Shown: positions 37,383 to 47,008, numbered from the stretch's first letter. The stretch is DNA of 64,000 nt from an uncultured Mycoplasmatota bacterium (GCA_900546245.1 URBY01000001.1:18963-82962); one strand, 5' to 3'. Notes: generated by a model from the sequence alone, not told the origin. Numbers and translations are program-made.

Positions 37383-37407
37383 TTTACATTATTAACTATG
37401 AGATAAT
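37379..37407 (+). promoter_or_regulatory. Promoter of the type I toxin mRNA
   Basis: TTGTTT and GATAAT with a 17-base spacer; predicted start near 37414 at GGAACATTT. Confidence 0.65.
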
Positions 37408-37468
37408 ATATTTGGAACATTTAATGTGAGTGCTATCCTCCAATCTTAAGAAAGAAAGGAGGGATACA

Positions 37469-37561
37469 ATGAAGAAAAGAACTTTTATAATAAAAGTCCT
37501 TCGTCTTATTGCTATCATTTTATTACTCCTTACCTTACTGGTAATAGCAATAAAATTATAA
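37469..37561 (+). CDS. Hydrophobic toxin peptide of a type I toxin-antitoxin locus
   Basis: A 30-residue peptide that starts MKKRTFIIKVLRLIAII, continues with a Leu/Ile/Val helix and ends AIKL. A Lys/Arg-rich N-terminus and one membrane-spanning helix are the hallmark of type I toxins, which depolarise or damage the membrane. AAAGGAGGGATACA is a strong ribosome site. CTATCCTCC at about 37433-37441 in the predicted leader can pair with that site. The predicted mRNA 5' end (GGAACATTT) is complementary to the 3' end (AAATGTTCC near 37633), the long-range pairing seen in type I toxin mRNAs. An antisense promoter faces it. The sequence resembles no named toxin family that I can place. Confidence 0.75.
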   Translation: MKKRTFIIKVLRLIAIILLLLTLLVIAIKL

Positions 37562-37666
37562 GGCACTCTATCATCTCTGATTGAGTGCCACCCAAAACTT
37601 TGAGGATGACATTCACTTGCAGATTTAAATGTTCCTCTTTTTTATTTTATGAAGTTTCCTTCATCT
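37562..37666 (-). ncRNA. Candidate antitoxin antisense RNA
   Basis: It is predicted to start near 37666, just downstream of the minus-strand promoter, and to end at the hairpin GGCACTC/GAGTGCC (37562-37590), which has a T-rich tail on this strand. It would be about 100 bases long and fully complementary to the 3' end of the toxin mRNA. The ends are inferred. Confidence 0.55.
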
Positions 37667-37690
37667 GTATTCATAATATCATATTATTTA
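37600..37690. repeat. 3' element, copy 2, of the tandem toxin-locus duplication
   Basis: It contains AATGTTCCTCTTTTTTATTT, then ATGAAGTTTCCTTCATCTGT and ATTCATAATATCATA, matching copy 1 at 37264-37334. Confidence 0.8.
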
Positions 37691-37701
37691 ATATTTTTCA
37701 A
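37673..37701 (-). promoter_or_regulatory. Antisense (antitoxin) promoter, copy 2
   Basis: On the minus strand TTGAAA and TATTAT are separated by exactly 17 bases. Confidence 0.7.
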
Positions 37702-37712
37702 CATTAAAAAAA

Positions 37713-38387
37713 TTATTCATTATTTAAATTTATTCCATCTATACAATTTTCATAAATCCAAATCTTTAAATTATCCATGATACCACTTTCATAATATTTA
37801 ATAAGTTTTTCATAAAACTCTGCTTGTTTATCTTGTGCAATACTTATAATTCCATTTCCATTATCTATCATTATTTTATTGGCAAACAACATTGCTACCC
37901 TTTTATTACCATCAATAAACATTTGTCTTCTCATAATATATAACATCACTTCAATTGCAATTTCTGTTGTGGTTTTATCTTGTTCACTAAGTAATTCTTC
38001 TAATTCTTCTTTTATTTTACTTTCTATAGGAAAATCAGGTTTCCAAGTTGTACCTCCTATATTAACTGGAGTAGTTCTAAGTTTACCAAGGTTTTGTTCT
38101 AATACTAGTTTATCTACAGTCAACTTATGAATATAACATAAAGTATTGTAATCACTTTTTATATCTTTATTTTCTAATATAAATTCCCAGGCATATTTTA
38201 AATTATTTATAGCAATTATATTATCTACTGTAAGCCCATTTACTATTCCACCATCATATATTGCTTGTGTTTCTGGATATGTAACACCTATACCTTCTAA
38301 ATTTGCACTTTTCCATATATAGTCAACAATGTTTCTTTTTGCTATAAATACATTTTGTTCTCTTGTTAAATTATATTTATTTTCCAT
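37713..38387 (-). CDS. Fic-like protein lacking the motif histidine
   Basis: A 224-residue Fic/DOC fold protein. The fold's start is clear (NIVDYIWKSANLEGIGVTYPETQAIYDG). The active-site region reads MRRQMFIDGNKRVAML, where canonical Fic has HxFxDGNKR; the His is Gln here. I recall relatives with the same KQxFLDGNKR form, so this may be a family feature. AMP transfer by the standard mechanism is therefore unlikely. ATG 38387 has GAGGTG upstream. Confidence 0.8.
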   Translation of the reverse strand: MENKYNLTREQNVFIAKRNIVDYIWKSANLEGIGVTYPETQAIYDGGIVNGLTVDNIIAINNLKYAWEFILENKDIKSDYNTLCYIHKLTVDKLVLEQNLGKLRTTPVNIGGTTWKPDFPIESKIKEELEELLSEQDKTTTEIAIEVMLYIMRRQMFIDGNKRVAMLFANKIMIDNGNGIISIAQDKQAEFYEKLIKYYESGIMDNLKIWIYENCIDGINLNNE

Positions 38388-38449
38388 ATGTAAACACCTC
38401 ATCATTAACTAAATTATAACACAAAATACATATTATTAAAATCTTTTAG

Positions 38450-38476
38450 AAAAAAGAACGTCTATAAAACGTCCTT
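38450..38476 (-). terminator. Terminator of uvrA
   Basis: GGACGT and ACGTTC pair (one G-U) with a T run on the minus strand, overlapping the stop. Confidence 0.65.
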
Positions 38477-41272
38477 TAAATACATTCCTGTATAGCTCTT
38501 TTCATCTTGTACTATCTTTTCTGGAGTACCTGTGAATATTACTTCACCGCCTAAATCTCCACCTTCCGGTCCTAAATCAATTATATGATCTGCTTGCGCA
38601 ATTACATCTAAGTTATGTTCAATAACAATAATAGTATCACCATTATCAACAATTCTATTTAATATTTCAAGTAATTTTTTAACATCATGAGTATGTAAAC
38701 CAGTTGTAGGTTCATCAAGTATAAATAAACTTTTACCTGTAGGTTTCTTTTGAAGTTCTTTCGCAAGTTTTACTCTTGATGCTTCACCACCAGATAGTGT
38801 TGGTGCACTTTGTCCAAGTTTCATATATCCAAGTCCTACATCTTTTAATACTTCAAGTTTAGATTTTACTTTAGGTATATTTTCAAAGAATACATAAGCA
38901 TCTTCAACAGTCATATCAAGTACTTCACTAATATTTTTACCCTTATATTTTATTTCTCTTGTTTCACTATTATATCTAGTACCTTTACATACTTCACAAG
39001 GAACATATACATCAGGTAAGAAATGCATTTCAATTCTTTTAACACCATCACCAGAACAAGCTTCACATCTTCCACCTTTTACATTAAATGAAAATCTACC
39101 TTTATCATATCCTCTTATTTTCGCTTCTTTAGTAACCGCGAATACTTCTCTTATATCATCAAATACGCCTGTATAAGTTGCAGGATTACTTCTTGGTGTT
39201 TTACCAATTGGATCTTGAGTAATACATACAAGTTTATCAAGATTTTCAATACCCTTTACTTCTTTACATTTACCAGGTTTCTCTTTTGATTTATAAAGTT
39301 TATTTCTAACAGTTTTAGATAATATTTCATTAACAAGTGTACTTTTACCAGAACCAGATACGCCTGTTACACATATAAATTTTCCAAGTGGAAATTTTAC
39401 ATTAATATTTTTTAAATTATTTTCTTTTGCGCCTTTTACTTCAAGATATAATCCATTACCTTTTCTTCTCTTTTTAGGTACTTCTATTCTTTCTTTACCA
39501 GATAAGTATCTTCCTGTTAAACTATTTTCATTATTCATTACTTCTTCTGGAGTACCTGCTGCGACTACTTCACCACCATGTACGCCTTGAAGTGGACCAA
39601 TATCTACTAAATAATCAGCTTGTTTCATAGTATCATGGTCGTGTTCTACTACAATTAAAGTATTACCTAAATCTCTCATTTCAAGCATTGAATTAATAAG
39701 TCTTTGATTATCTCTTTGATGAAGACCTATTGATGGCTCATCAAGTACATAAAGTATTCCAGTAAGCCTTGAACCAATTTGAGTCGCAAGTCTAATTCTT
39801 TGACTTTCACCACCAGATAAAGTTGCGGCACTTCTATTTAATGTTAAATATTCAAGTCCAACATTATTTAAAAATGATAGTCTATCTTTTATATCTTTTA
39901 ATACTACTTCAGATATTTTTGCTTGTTCTTTTGTAAGTTTTAATTTACTCATAAAATCAAAGCATTTTTTAATACTTAAATTACATACATCATATATGTT
40001 TTTTCCATTTATAAATATATTTAACACGCTATCATTAAGTCTCGCACCATGACAATGTTCACACTCTTGATCTATCATATATCCTTCAAGCCAATCTCTA
40101 ATAAATGATGAATTTGTTTCTTTATATCTTCTTTCTAAAAGACCAATAACTCCTTCATATATTTCAATCTTGTCATATGCATTTCCGCCTTTTGATTTAA
40201 ACTTAAATCTAATTGCGTCATTACTTCCATATAATACCAAATTAAGTTCTTTTTTAGTAAGTTTTTCAATTGGTTTATTCATATCAATTTTATACTTATC
40301 ACAGAATATTTCTAACTTTTGAATATATATATTAGTGTCTTCCATATTCTTAAATGGTAATATTGCGCCATTATTTAATGATTTTGTTTTATCTGGAATA
40401 ACTAAATCTACATCCATTTTTTGTTTAAATCCTAAACCTTTACAATATGGACATGCTCCATATGGCGCATTAAATGAAAATATTCTAGGTTCAAGTTCTC
40501 TTAATGAATAATTACAATGTGGACATGAAAAGTTTTCACTAAAAATTATTTCTTCTCCACCAACAACACTTATTACAACTTTTCCACCAGATAACTTTGT
40601 ACTTGTTTCTAATGATTCATAAAGTCTACTTCTTATTCCATCCTTTATAATTAATCTATCTACAACAACATCTATATTATCTTTTATATTTTTTTCTAGA
40701 GTAATTTCTTCATTTAAATCATATATCTCACCATTTACTCTAACTCTTGAATATCCTTCTTTTCTAATTCTATTAAATGTATCTGCGTGAGTTCCTTTTT
40801 CTCCTTCAACTATAGGGCTTAATACCATAATTTTTGTGCCTTCATCAAAATTCATTATCTTATTTGTCATTTCTTCAATAGATTGACTTGTTATTGGTAT
40901 ATGATGAGTAGGACAATATGGTACTCCAACTCTCGCAAATAAAAGTCTTAAATAATCATATATTTCTGTTACTGTACCTACTGTTGATCTTGGATTTCTA
41001 TTTGTTGTTTTTTGATCAATACTAATCGCTGGACTTAAACCCTCTATTAAATCAACATCAGGTTTCTCAGAACCTCCTAGGAATTGTCTTGCATAACTGC
41101 TTAAGCTTTCTACATATCTTCTTTGTCCTTCTGCGTATATTGTATCAAATGCTAATGATGATTTACCTGAACCAGACACACCTGTCATAACAATTAATTT
41201 ATTTTTTGGTAAATCTATATTTATATTTTTTAAATTATTTTCTCTTGCTCCTCTTATTATTATTTTATCCAT
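38462..41272 (-). CDS. uvrA: Excinuclease ABC subunit A
   Basis: A 936-residue damage-recognition ATPase of nucleotide excision repair. Two ABC ATPase modules are present: Walker A GVSGSGKSS near residue 32 and GVSGSGKST near 635, with signatures LSGGESQRIRLA and LSGGEASRVKLA. There are two zinc-binding CxxC pairs (CPHCNYSL with CPYCKGLG, and CEACSGDG with CEVCKGTR). ATG 41272 gives the standard MDKIIIRGARENNLKNI start. It is divergent from, and about 3.7 kb away from, uvrB, unlike the common uvrB-uvrA operon. Confidence 0.98.
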   Translation of the reverse strand: MDKIIIRGARENNLKNINIDLPKNKLIVMTGVSGSGKSSLAFDTIYAEGQRRYVESLSSYARQFLGGSEKPDVDLIEGLSPAISIDQKTTNRNPRSTVGTVTEIYDYLRLLFARVGVPYCPTHHIPITSQSIEEMTNKIMNFDEGTKIMVLSPIVEGEKGTHADTFNRIRKEGYSRVRVNGEIYDLNEEITLEKNIKDNIDVVVDRLIIKDGIRSRLYESLETSTKLSGGKVVISVVGGEEIIFSENFSCPHCNYSLRELEPRIFSFNAPYGACPYCKGLGFKQKMDVDLVIPDKTKSLNNGAILPFKNMEDTNIYIQKLEIFCDKYKIDMNKPIEKLTKKELNLVLYGSNDAIRFKFKSKGGNAYDKIEIYEGVIGLLERRYKETNSSFIRDWLEGYMIDQECEHCHGARLNDSVLNIFINGKNIYDVCNLSIKKCFDFMSKLKLTKEQAKISEVVLKDIKDRLSFLNNVGLEYLTLNRSAATLSGGESQRIRLATQIGSRLTGILYVLDEPSIGLHQRDNQRLINSMLEMRDLGNTLIVVEHDHDTMKQADYLVDIGPLQGVHGGEVVAAGTPEEVMNNENSLTGRYLSGKERIEVPKKRRKGNGLYLEVKGAKENNLKNINVKFPLGKFICVTGVSGSGKSTLVNEILSKTVRNKLYKSKEKPGKCKEVKGIENLDKLVCITQDPIGKTPRSNPATYTGVFDDIREVFAVTKEAKIRGYDKGRFSFNVKGGRCEACSGDGVKRIEMHFLPDVYVPCEVCKGTRYNSETREIKYKGKNISEVLDMTVEDAYVFFENIPKVKSKLEVLKDVGLGYMKLGQSAPTLSGGEASRVKLAKELQKKPTGKSLFILDEPTTGLHTHDVKKLLEILNRIVDNGDTIIVIEHNLDVIAQADHIIDLGPEGGDLGGEVIFTGTPEKIVQDEKSYTGMYLKDVL

Positions 41273-41296
41273 GAAAAACACTTCCTTCAAACATGT

Positions 41297-41334
41297 ATTA
41301 TACCAAATTATTTTAAATTAACACAAGCGAACAA
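41297..41334 (-). promoter_or_regulatory. uvrA promoter with TTGTTCGCTTGT motif
   Basis: On the minus strand TTGTGT and TATAAT are 18 bases apart, with the motif TTGTTCGCTTGT (41323-41334) overlapping the -35 box. The same motif and register occur at the toxin promoter at 37371. Confidence 0.65.
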
Positions 41335-41431
41335 ATTAATTTTTTTGAATATTATATTATGGGTGATAATAATATAATTATTTTTATATATTTATAATTG
41401 ATGAATTAAATAAAATAAATAAATAAAATAA

Positions 41432-41460
41432 TTGAATTTAATAGAAAATTCTACTATAAT
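41432..41460 (+). promoter_or_regulatory. Promoter of the cysteine-protease-like gene
   Basis: TTGAAT and TATAAT with a 17-base spacer, 24 bases before the ATG at 41485. Confidence 0.7.
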
Positions 41461-41484
41461 TGTTAGTAAATAAGGGAGAATATT

Positions 41485-42309
41485 ATGAGCGAATTAGATA
41501 GAATATTAAAAGAAATGTCAAGAGTAAGTAATGAAAAATTAGACGATAGACTAAAAAAACATATAATTGAAAATTTATATAATTCTTACTTAACAGAAAA
41601 AGAAAGATTTGGAATAAGTGAAAACAATGAAGATTATATAATAAATACTAAACCAGAAATAAAAAATATACCAGACAAAGAAGTAACTAGAGTTATTAAA
41701 GACTATAAAACAAACAATACATTATCAATTAGTGAAGCAAAAATGATTTTAGATTGGATTATAGATTATGTAAGAAACTATTTTTCTACATTTGGAATAA
41801 ATATTATGAATCATAGTCTTGATGGTTACTGTGAATTATCTCAATATTTAACAATTTGTCCTCTTGAAAAACTAGGGTTAGAAGTTACAAAAAACACTGC
41901 ACAAAATTGCTTTGATTATCCATTAAATCATGCATTTGGAACAGTAAGTTTTAATATATTAGAAAATGGTAAAATAACTAAACAAACATTTTTAATAGAT
42001 GCGACATACAGACAATTCTTTACAAAAGAAAAATGTAATAAAGGTATGTATTACTTAGATAGAAAGCCAGATGTTGGATATTTTGTAAAAGATAAAGATT
42101 TCGCAAGTAACTTAATAAAGGATGGATATATATTATTAACAAAAGAAAATGCAAAAAAATATGGAGAAGCATTCTTTAAAGTTTCTCTTGATTTAAATCA
42201 AAGAGGTAATGTTAACCATATTGATTATTATGATAGAATAATTAATTCAAAAGAAAATTATGCTTCTAATGAAAATGAAATTAATTATGAAAATATTCCA
42301 AAATTATAA
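41485..42309 (+). CDS. Transglutaminase/cysteine-protease-like protein
   Basis: A 274-residue protein without a signal peptide. An N-terminal helical region (about residues 1-95) precedes a core where Cys (GYCELSQYLT, near residue 113), His (LNHAFGTVSF, near 151) and Asp (FLIDATYRQFFTKE, near 172) occur in the order and context of transglutaminase-like or papain-like triads. The motif IDxTYRQF is also seen in such enzymes. The substrate is unknown. It has its own promoter and is followed by an amidase gene. Confidence 0.55.
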   Translation: MSELDRILKEMSRVSNEKLDDRLKKHIIENLYNSYLTEKERFGISENNEDYIINTKPEIKNIPDKEVTRVIKDYKTNNTLSISEAKMILDWIIDYVRNYFSTFGINIMNHSLDGYCELSQYLTICPLEKLGLEVTKNTAQNCFDYPLNHAFGTVSFNILENGKITKQTFLIDATYRQFFTKEKCNKGMYYLDRKPDVGYFVKDKDFASNLIKDGYILLTKENAKKYGEAFFKVSLDLNQRGNVNHIDYYDRIINSKENYASNENEINYENIPKL

Positions 42310-42360
42310 AAAATTTATTAACAAAAATGTAAGAATATAATATTTTTAGGATGTGGCAGT

Positions 42361-43644
42361 ATGAATAAAATAAGAAAAAAGAAAAAAAGATATAAAATAA
42401 AAAATATATTAATGTTAGTAATAATAATCTTTTTAATAGTTAAACTATTTAGTGTGCTTATTAATTCAGGTAAAGATAATAAAGATGAAATAGTAAAAAA
42501 AAGTGAACCCAAAACATATTTAAATAAAGTAAATAAGACAGATAATTATAATGAAGATATAGATAAGGATATTCAAAATACAATTGTAAAATATATGGAT
42601 TCTTATTTTAAATCTATTACTACATTAAAAGAAGTAGATATGACTAACCTATTTTGTGATGATTCCTATGAAGAAGCATATATTAATCAAACAGCAATCT
42701 CACTACTTATTAATTCTAGAAAACTTGAAAGAAATAAAATGACCATAAGTAATGCTAAATATGATATTATTTTTGATAATATAAATAAAAAAAATGATAC
42801 AGTTACTGTAAAAGTGCTTGAAAATGATTACTTTTATTTTGACTTTATGAAGGATATAGAATCTAAAGTATATGAAGTTGAAAACACATTTGTATTAAAG
42901 AAAACTAATAATACATATAAAATAAAAAGCTTAAGAAAAGTTCAAGATTTTTATGTAATGATAACAAATGAATATAAAACAGGGAAATCTGATAAGGTTG
43001 CTAAAAAAGAACTTGATAAAATGAAAAAGGATTATATATCTGATTTTAAAGATGAAGTATCAGATTTTAAAACTTATTTAAGTAGATATGAAAATAAAAA
43101 AGATAATATTACTAAAACCTGTGATTATAAATATGATAGAACAAAAGCATTAAATTACGCTAAAAAATATGTAACAAGTAGAAATAGTAAATGGTCAAAC
43201 TTTAGCGAATATGGTGGAAACTGTCAAAACTTCGCATCACAAGTAGTGTATAATGGCGGAGTCCCTATGGATTTACAAGGTGATGCAATTTGGAAATATT
43301 ATGGAAATGATTTAGATGAAACCAAAAGTAAAAATGGTAGATCAACATCATGGACAGGTGTAAGATTCTTTTATGATTACGCTAAAGCAAATAAAGGTTA
43401 TGGATTATGTTCTGAAGTAGATATAAATCCTTTTTATGCTGAAGCTGGTGATATTGGACAAGTTGGTTATAATAATAACTATAGACATACAGTTGTTATA
43501 ATAGGTAACGTCAAAGATAATAATGGAAAAATAACTGATTTACTAATAAATTCTAATTCTCTTAACTTAGAAAATTATCCATTATCTGGTTATGTTTATC
43601 CTAATAAGAGAATTATAAAAATACTTGGTTGGAATAAAGATTAA
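42361..43644 (+). CDS. Membrane-anchored Amidase_6-type cysteine amidase
   Basis: A 427-residue protein. An N-terminal signal anchor (ILMLVIIIFLIVKLFSVLI) is followed by a charged extracellular region (about residues 40-265) and a C-terminal amidase domain. Signatures are RTKALNYAKKYVTSRNSKWSNF, then GGNCQNFASQVVYNGGVPM, where Cys is the likely nucleophile, and YRHTVVIIGN with the His. These match the Amidase_6 family seen in wall-associated proteins of Firmicutes. The same frame continues open for 61 codons beyond the TAA. Confidence 0.82.
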   Translation: MNKIRKKKKRYKIKNILMLVIIIFLIVKLFSVLINSGKDNKDEIVKKSEPKTYLNKVNKTDNYNEDIDKDIQNTIVKYMDSYFKSITTLKEVDMTNLFCDDSYEEAYINQTAISLLINSRKLERNKMTISNAKYDIIFDNINKKNDTVTVKVLENDYFYFDFMKDIESKVYEVENTFVLKKTNNTYKIKSLRKVQDFYVMITNEYKTGKSDKVAKKELDKMKKDYISDFKDEVSDFKTYLSRYENKKDNITKTCDYKYDRTKALNYAKKYVTSRNSKWSNFSEYGGNCQNFASQVVYNGGVPMDLQGDAIWKYYGNDLDETKSKNGRSTSWTGVRFFYDYAKANKGYGLCSEVDINPFYAEAGDIGQVGYNNNYRHTVVIIGNVKDNNGKITDLLINSNSLNLENYPLSGYVYPNKRIIKILGWNKD

Positions 43645-43830
43645 AATAATGAAGAATCATCAAAAATACTAGAGCAAATGCAAAGTATAATGATGCAGTT
43701 GCAAAATTTTAATAAAAAATTTGAAGAAGAGATTATTGATTCTAATGCAAGCATTACAGAACAAACACTAGAACAAGAAAAAAAATTATATTTAGATATA
43801 AGATACTTAAATAGTATTGATGTTGATTAA
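43645..43830 (+). other. In-frame open tail after the amidase stop
   Basis: After TAA (43642-43644) the frame stays open for 61 codons (NNEESSKILEQMQSI, then QNFNKKFEEEIIDSN, ending YLNSIDVD) to TAA at 43828, just before a terminator. The composition is a coiled-coil-like, Gln/Glu-rich helix. It could be a lost C-terminal extension, a small gene starting at ATG 43678, or a remnant. No good ribosome site precedes 43678. Confidence 0.4.
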
Positions 43831-44014
43831 ATTTTAAAAATAAGATATATAGGAAGTCATAATGACTTCCTTGTTTTATTATAAAATAAGTGGTAAAATA
43901 ATTTACTAGAAAACATTTATATTTACTTTGCTCTATTTAGCAAATCTATGAAAAAAATATATCATAATTTCATTTGATTAAATGTATTAAAAAATATATA
44001 AGGAGAAAATACAA
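43831..44014. other. Intergenic region before the second Fic gene
   Basis: It holds the terminator at 43851-43880 and AT-rich leader sequence with AAGGAGAA before the ATG at 44015. Nothing else is seen. Confidence 0.5.
43851..43880 (+). terminator. Terminator of the amidase unit
   Basis: AGGAAGTCA and TGACTTCCT form a perfect 9-bp stem with a 3-base loop, then TTGTTTTATT. Confidence 0.85.
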
Positions 44015-44992
44015 ATGAAGAGTATAGATACAATAAAACCAGTATTTTATATTACAGAAGATAATAAAAAAATTATAAGAGAAATAGAAAATAAACTTAA
44101 TTTAATTGTTATGGATGATAATGATAAAAAAAGAAAATTAAAAGTTAAATCTAAGGTAAGATCAATCCACTCTTCATTAGCAATTGAAGCAAATTCTTTA
44201 TCATTAGAATCAGTTAAAAATATTGTTGACAACAAAATGGTTTTGGGCGATAGAAAAGAAATTCAAGAAGTTAAAAATGCTAATGAACTATATGAACATA
44301 TAAATGAATATAATTGGAAAAATGAAAGTGATTTTTTAAAAGCACATACATTAATGATGAAATATTTTGATGATGATAATGGATTTTATAGAAATCACGT
44401 TGAAGGAGTAAAAAAAGGAAATGAAATCATTTATACCGCACCACATTCTATATTAGTTCCATCTCTTATGAAAAGTTTATTTAACTTTATAACTGAAAAT
44501 GAAAATAAAATTCATCCACTAATTTTATCAAGTATATTTCATTATTATTTTGTGTATATACACCCATTTAGTGATGGTAATGGTAGAATGGCCAGATTTT
44601 GGGTAAGCTTGATTTTAACTAATTGGAACTCAAAGTTTGAATATATTCCTATTGAAGAAGAAATTTATTTAAATCAAACAAAATATTATGATTCTATTGC
44701 ACAATGTCACATTAATGGAAATGTAAATGTATTTACTGACTTTATGTTAATGTGCATTAATTCAGCATTAGAAAAAACTACCCAAAAAACTACCCAAAAA
44801 AGAAAATTAAATAATAATCAGTTAAAAATTATAGAATTAATAAAAGAAAATCCAAAAATTACAAGAAATAAATTAGCAAGCGAATTAAATATTACATCAG
44901 ATGGTATTAAATATAATTTAAGAAAATTAGTTAATAATGGTATTATTGAAAGAATTGGACCAAACAATGGTGGATATTGGAAAATAAAATAA
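44015..44992 (+). CDS. Fic family protein with C-terminal winged helix
   Basis: A 325-residue protein with the full Fic motif HPFSDGNGRMAR near residue 188, so AMP transfer is plausible. The inhibitory motif SSLAIEANSLS near residue 50 fits (S/T)xxxE(G/N). After a KTTQKTTQK linker, the C-terminus (about 260-325, LKIIELIKENPKITRNKLASELNIT) is a winged helix. It lies 24 bases before uvrB in the same direction, so uvrB may be cotranscribed with it. Confidence 0.92.
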   Translation: MKSIDTIKPVFYITEDNKKIIREIENKLNLIVMDDNDKKRKLKVKSKVRSIHSSLAIEANSLSLESVKNIVDNKMVLGDRKEIQEVKNANELYEHINEYNWKNESDFLKAHTLMMKYFDDDNGFYRNHVEGVKKGNEIIYTAPHSILVPSLMKSLFNFITENENKIHPLILSSIFHYYFVYIHPFSDGNGRMARFWVSLILTNWNSKFEYIPIEEEIYLNQTKYYDSIAQCHINGNVNVFTDFMLMCINSALEKTTQKTTQKRKLNNNQLKIIELIKENPKITRNKLASELNITSDGIKYNLRKLVNNGIIERIGPNNGGYWKIK

Positions 44993-45016
44993 TAACTTTT
45001 ATAATAAGGAGGATCT

Positions 45017-46969
45017 ATGTTTAAATTAGTATCAAAATATAAGCCAAGTGGTGATCAACCTGATGCTATAAAAGAATTAGTAGACGGAATTAATAATCAT
45101 GAGAAATACCAAGTTTTACTAGGGGCTACGGGGACTGGTAAAACTTTTACAATCGCAAATGTTATTGCAAAAGTTAATAAACCAACGCTAGTTTTAGCTC
45201 ATAATAAGACTCTTGCAGGTCAATTGTACTCAGAATTAAAAGAGTTGTTTCCTGAAAATCGTGTTGAATACTTCGTTTCATACTATGATTATTATCAGCC
45301 GGAAGCCTATGTTCCATCAAGTGATACATTTATTGAAAAAGATGCATCTATTAATGATGAAATAGATGAACTAAGGCATAGCGCAACTAGTGCACTTATT
45401 TCTAGAAATGATGTAATAGTTGTCGCATCTGTTTCATGTATATATGGTTTAGGTGAAAAAGAAGAATATGAAAATAAAACATTATCACTAAAGGTTGGAG
45501 ATGTAATTGACAGAGATCAAATACTTGAAAAATTAGTTGAGATGCTTTATGAAAGAAATAATATGGATTTAGTTCGTGGAACATTTAGAACTAAAGGAGA
45601 CACTATTGAAGTAGTACCTGCTTATTCTAGAACTACTGCATACAGAATAGATTTGTTTGGAGATGAAGTTGAAAAATTAATTGAATTTGATACTACAACA
45701 GGCGCAGTTATCTCTCAAAAACAAACAATAACAATATTTGCAGCATCACACTTTGTTACAAGTGAAGATAAATTAAAATTAGCGGTTAAAAATATAAAAG
45801 AAGAATTAAGAGAAAGACTCGCATACTTTAAAAATAATAATAAACTATTAGAACTACAAAGACTAGAACAAAGAACTAATTATGATATTGAAATGATGGA
45901 AGAAACTGGTTTTTGTAAAGGTATAGAAAACTATAGTAGACATTTAGCATTTAGAAAAGAAGGAGAAACTCCTACTACCTTGCTTGATTTCTTTCCTGAT
46001 GATTATTTAATGGTTATTGATGAATCACACGTTACTCTTCCACAAGTTCGTGCGATGTATAATGGAGATAGAATGAGAAAAAGTGTCCTTGTTGAATATG
46101 GTTTTAGACTTCCAAGTGCACTTGATAATAGACCTTTAAAATTTGATGAATTTGAGAAAAAGATTAATGAAGTTATATACGTATCCGCAACTCCTGGAGA
46201 TTATGAACTAGAAAAAGTACATAATAAAGTTGCTGAACAAATAATAAGACCTACTGGTTTACTTGATCCAACTATTGAAGTAAAACCATCACAAAATCAA
46301 ATAGATGACTTAATAGAACAAATACAAAATAGAATAGAAAAGAATGAAAGAACACTTGTTACTACTTTAACAATTAGAATGAGTGAAGAACTTACTAATT
46401 ATTTAAAAGGTGCGAATATAAAAGTTGCATTTCTTCATAATGAAATTAAAACTTTAGAAAGAATGGAAATAGTTCGTGATTTAAGACTTGGTAAATATGA
46501 TGCCATAGTAGGTGTTAACCTTTTAAGAGAAGGAATAGATATACCAGAAGTATCACTTATCGCAATACTAGATGCGGATAAACAAGGTTTCTTAAGAAGT
46601 GAAAGAAGTTTAATACAAACTATAGGAAGAGCTGCTAGAAACTCTAGTGGTCACGTAATAATGTATGCTGATACTATTAGTGATGCTATGGAAAAAGCAA
46701 TTAAAGAAACAGAAAGAAGAAGAACTATTCAAATTGCTTATAATAAAGAACATAATATTACACCTACTACTATAAAGAAAGAAATTAGAGATGTAATTAA
46801 AAATACAGATACTAGCAAGAATAAAGAAATTAGTAAGGCATATAATAAAAAAGATAAACAAAAGATGATGGAAAAAATAGAAAAAGAAATGATGGAAGCT
46901 GCTAAAGAATTAGATTTCGAAAGAGCTACAGAACTTAGAGATATTTTATTTGAAATGAAAATGGAATAG
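45017..46969 (+). CDS. uvrB: Excinuclease ABC subunit B
   Basis: A 650-residue helicase-like subunit of nucleotide excision repair. Walker A is [10 protein letters not shown] near residue 38. The beta-hairpin [21 protein letters not shown] that clamps DNA is intact, DESHVT is the Walker B-type box, and [27 protein letters not shown] belongs to the C-terminal helicase half. The UVR motif ([13 protein letters not shown]) ends the protein and would contact UvrC. AAGGAGG precedes the ATG. Confidence 0.98.
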   Translation: MFKLVSKYKPSGDQPDAIKELVDGINNHEKYQVLLGATGTGKTFTIANVIAKVNKPTLVLAHNKTLAGQLYSELKELFPENRVEYFVSYYDYYQPEAYVPSSDTFIEKDASINDEIDELRHSATSALISRNDVIVVASVSCIYGLGEKEEYENKTLSLKVGDVIDRDQILEKLVEMLYERNNMDLVRGTFRTKGDTIEVVPAYSRTTAYRIDLFGDEVEKLIEFDTTTGAVISQKQTITIFAASHFVTSEDKLKLAVKNIKEELRERLAYFKNNNKLLELQRLEQRTNYDIEMMEETGFCKGIENYSRHLAFRKEGETPTTLLDFFPDDYLMVIDESHVTLPQVRAMYNGDRMRKSVLVEYGFRLPSALDNRPLKFDEFEKKINEVIYVSATPGDYELEKVHNKVAEQIIRPTGLLDPTIEVKPSQNQIDDLIEQIQNRIEKNERTLVTTLTIRMSEELTNYLKGANIKVAFLHNEIKTLERMEIVRDLRLGKYDAIVGVNLLREGIDIPEVSLIAILDADKQGFLRSERSLIQTIGRAARNSSGHVIMYADTISDAMEKAIKETERRRTIQIAYNKEHNITPTTIKKEIRDVIKNTDTSKNKEISKAYNKKDKQKMMEKIEKEMMEAAKELDFERATELRDILFEMKME

Positions 46970-47008
46970 TAGTATAATATATTTACTAAAAAGGATGTGG
47001 ATTAATAG

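Noticed and set aside
41323..41334. Classical Bacillus LexA box in the uvrA promoter
   Set aside because: Only one GAAC half is present and the CGAAC-N4-GTTCG palindrome is absent; the shared motif is reported separately.
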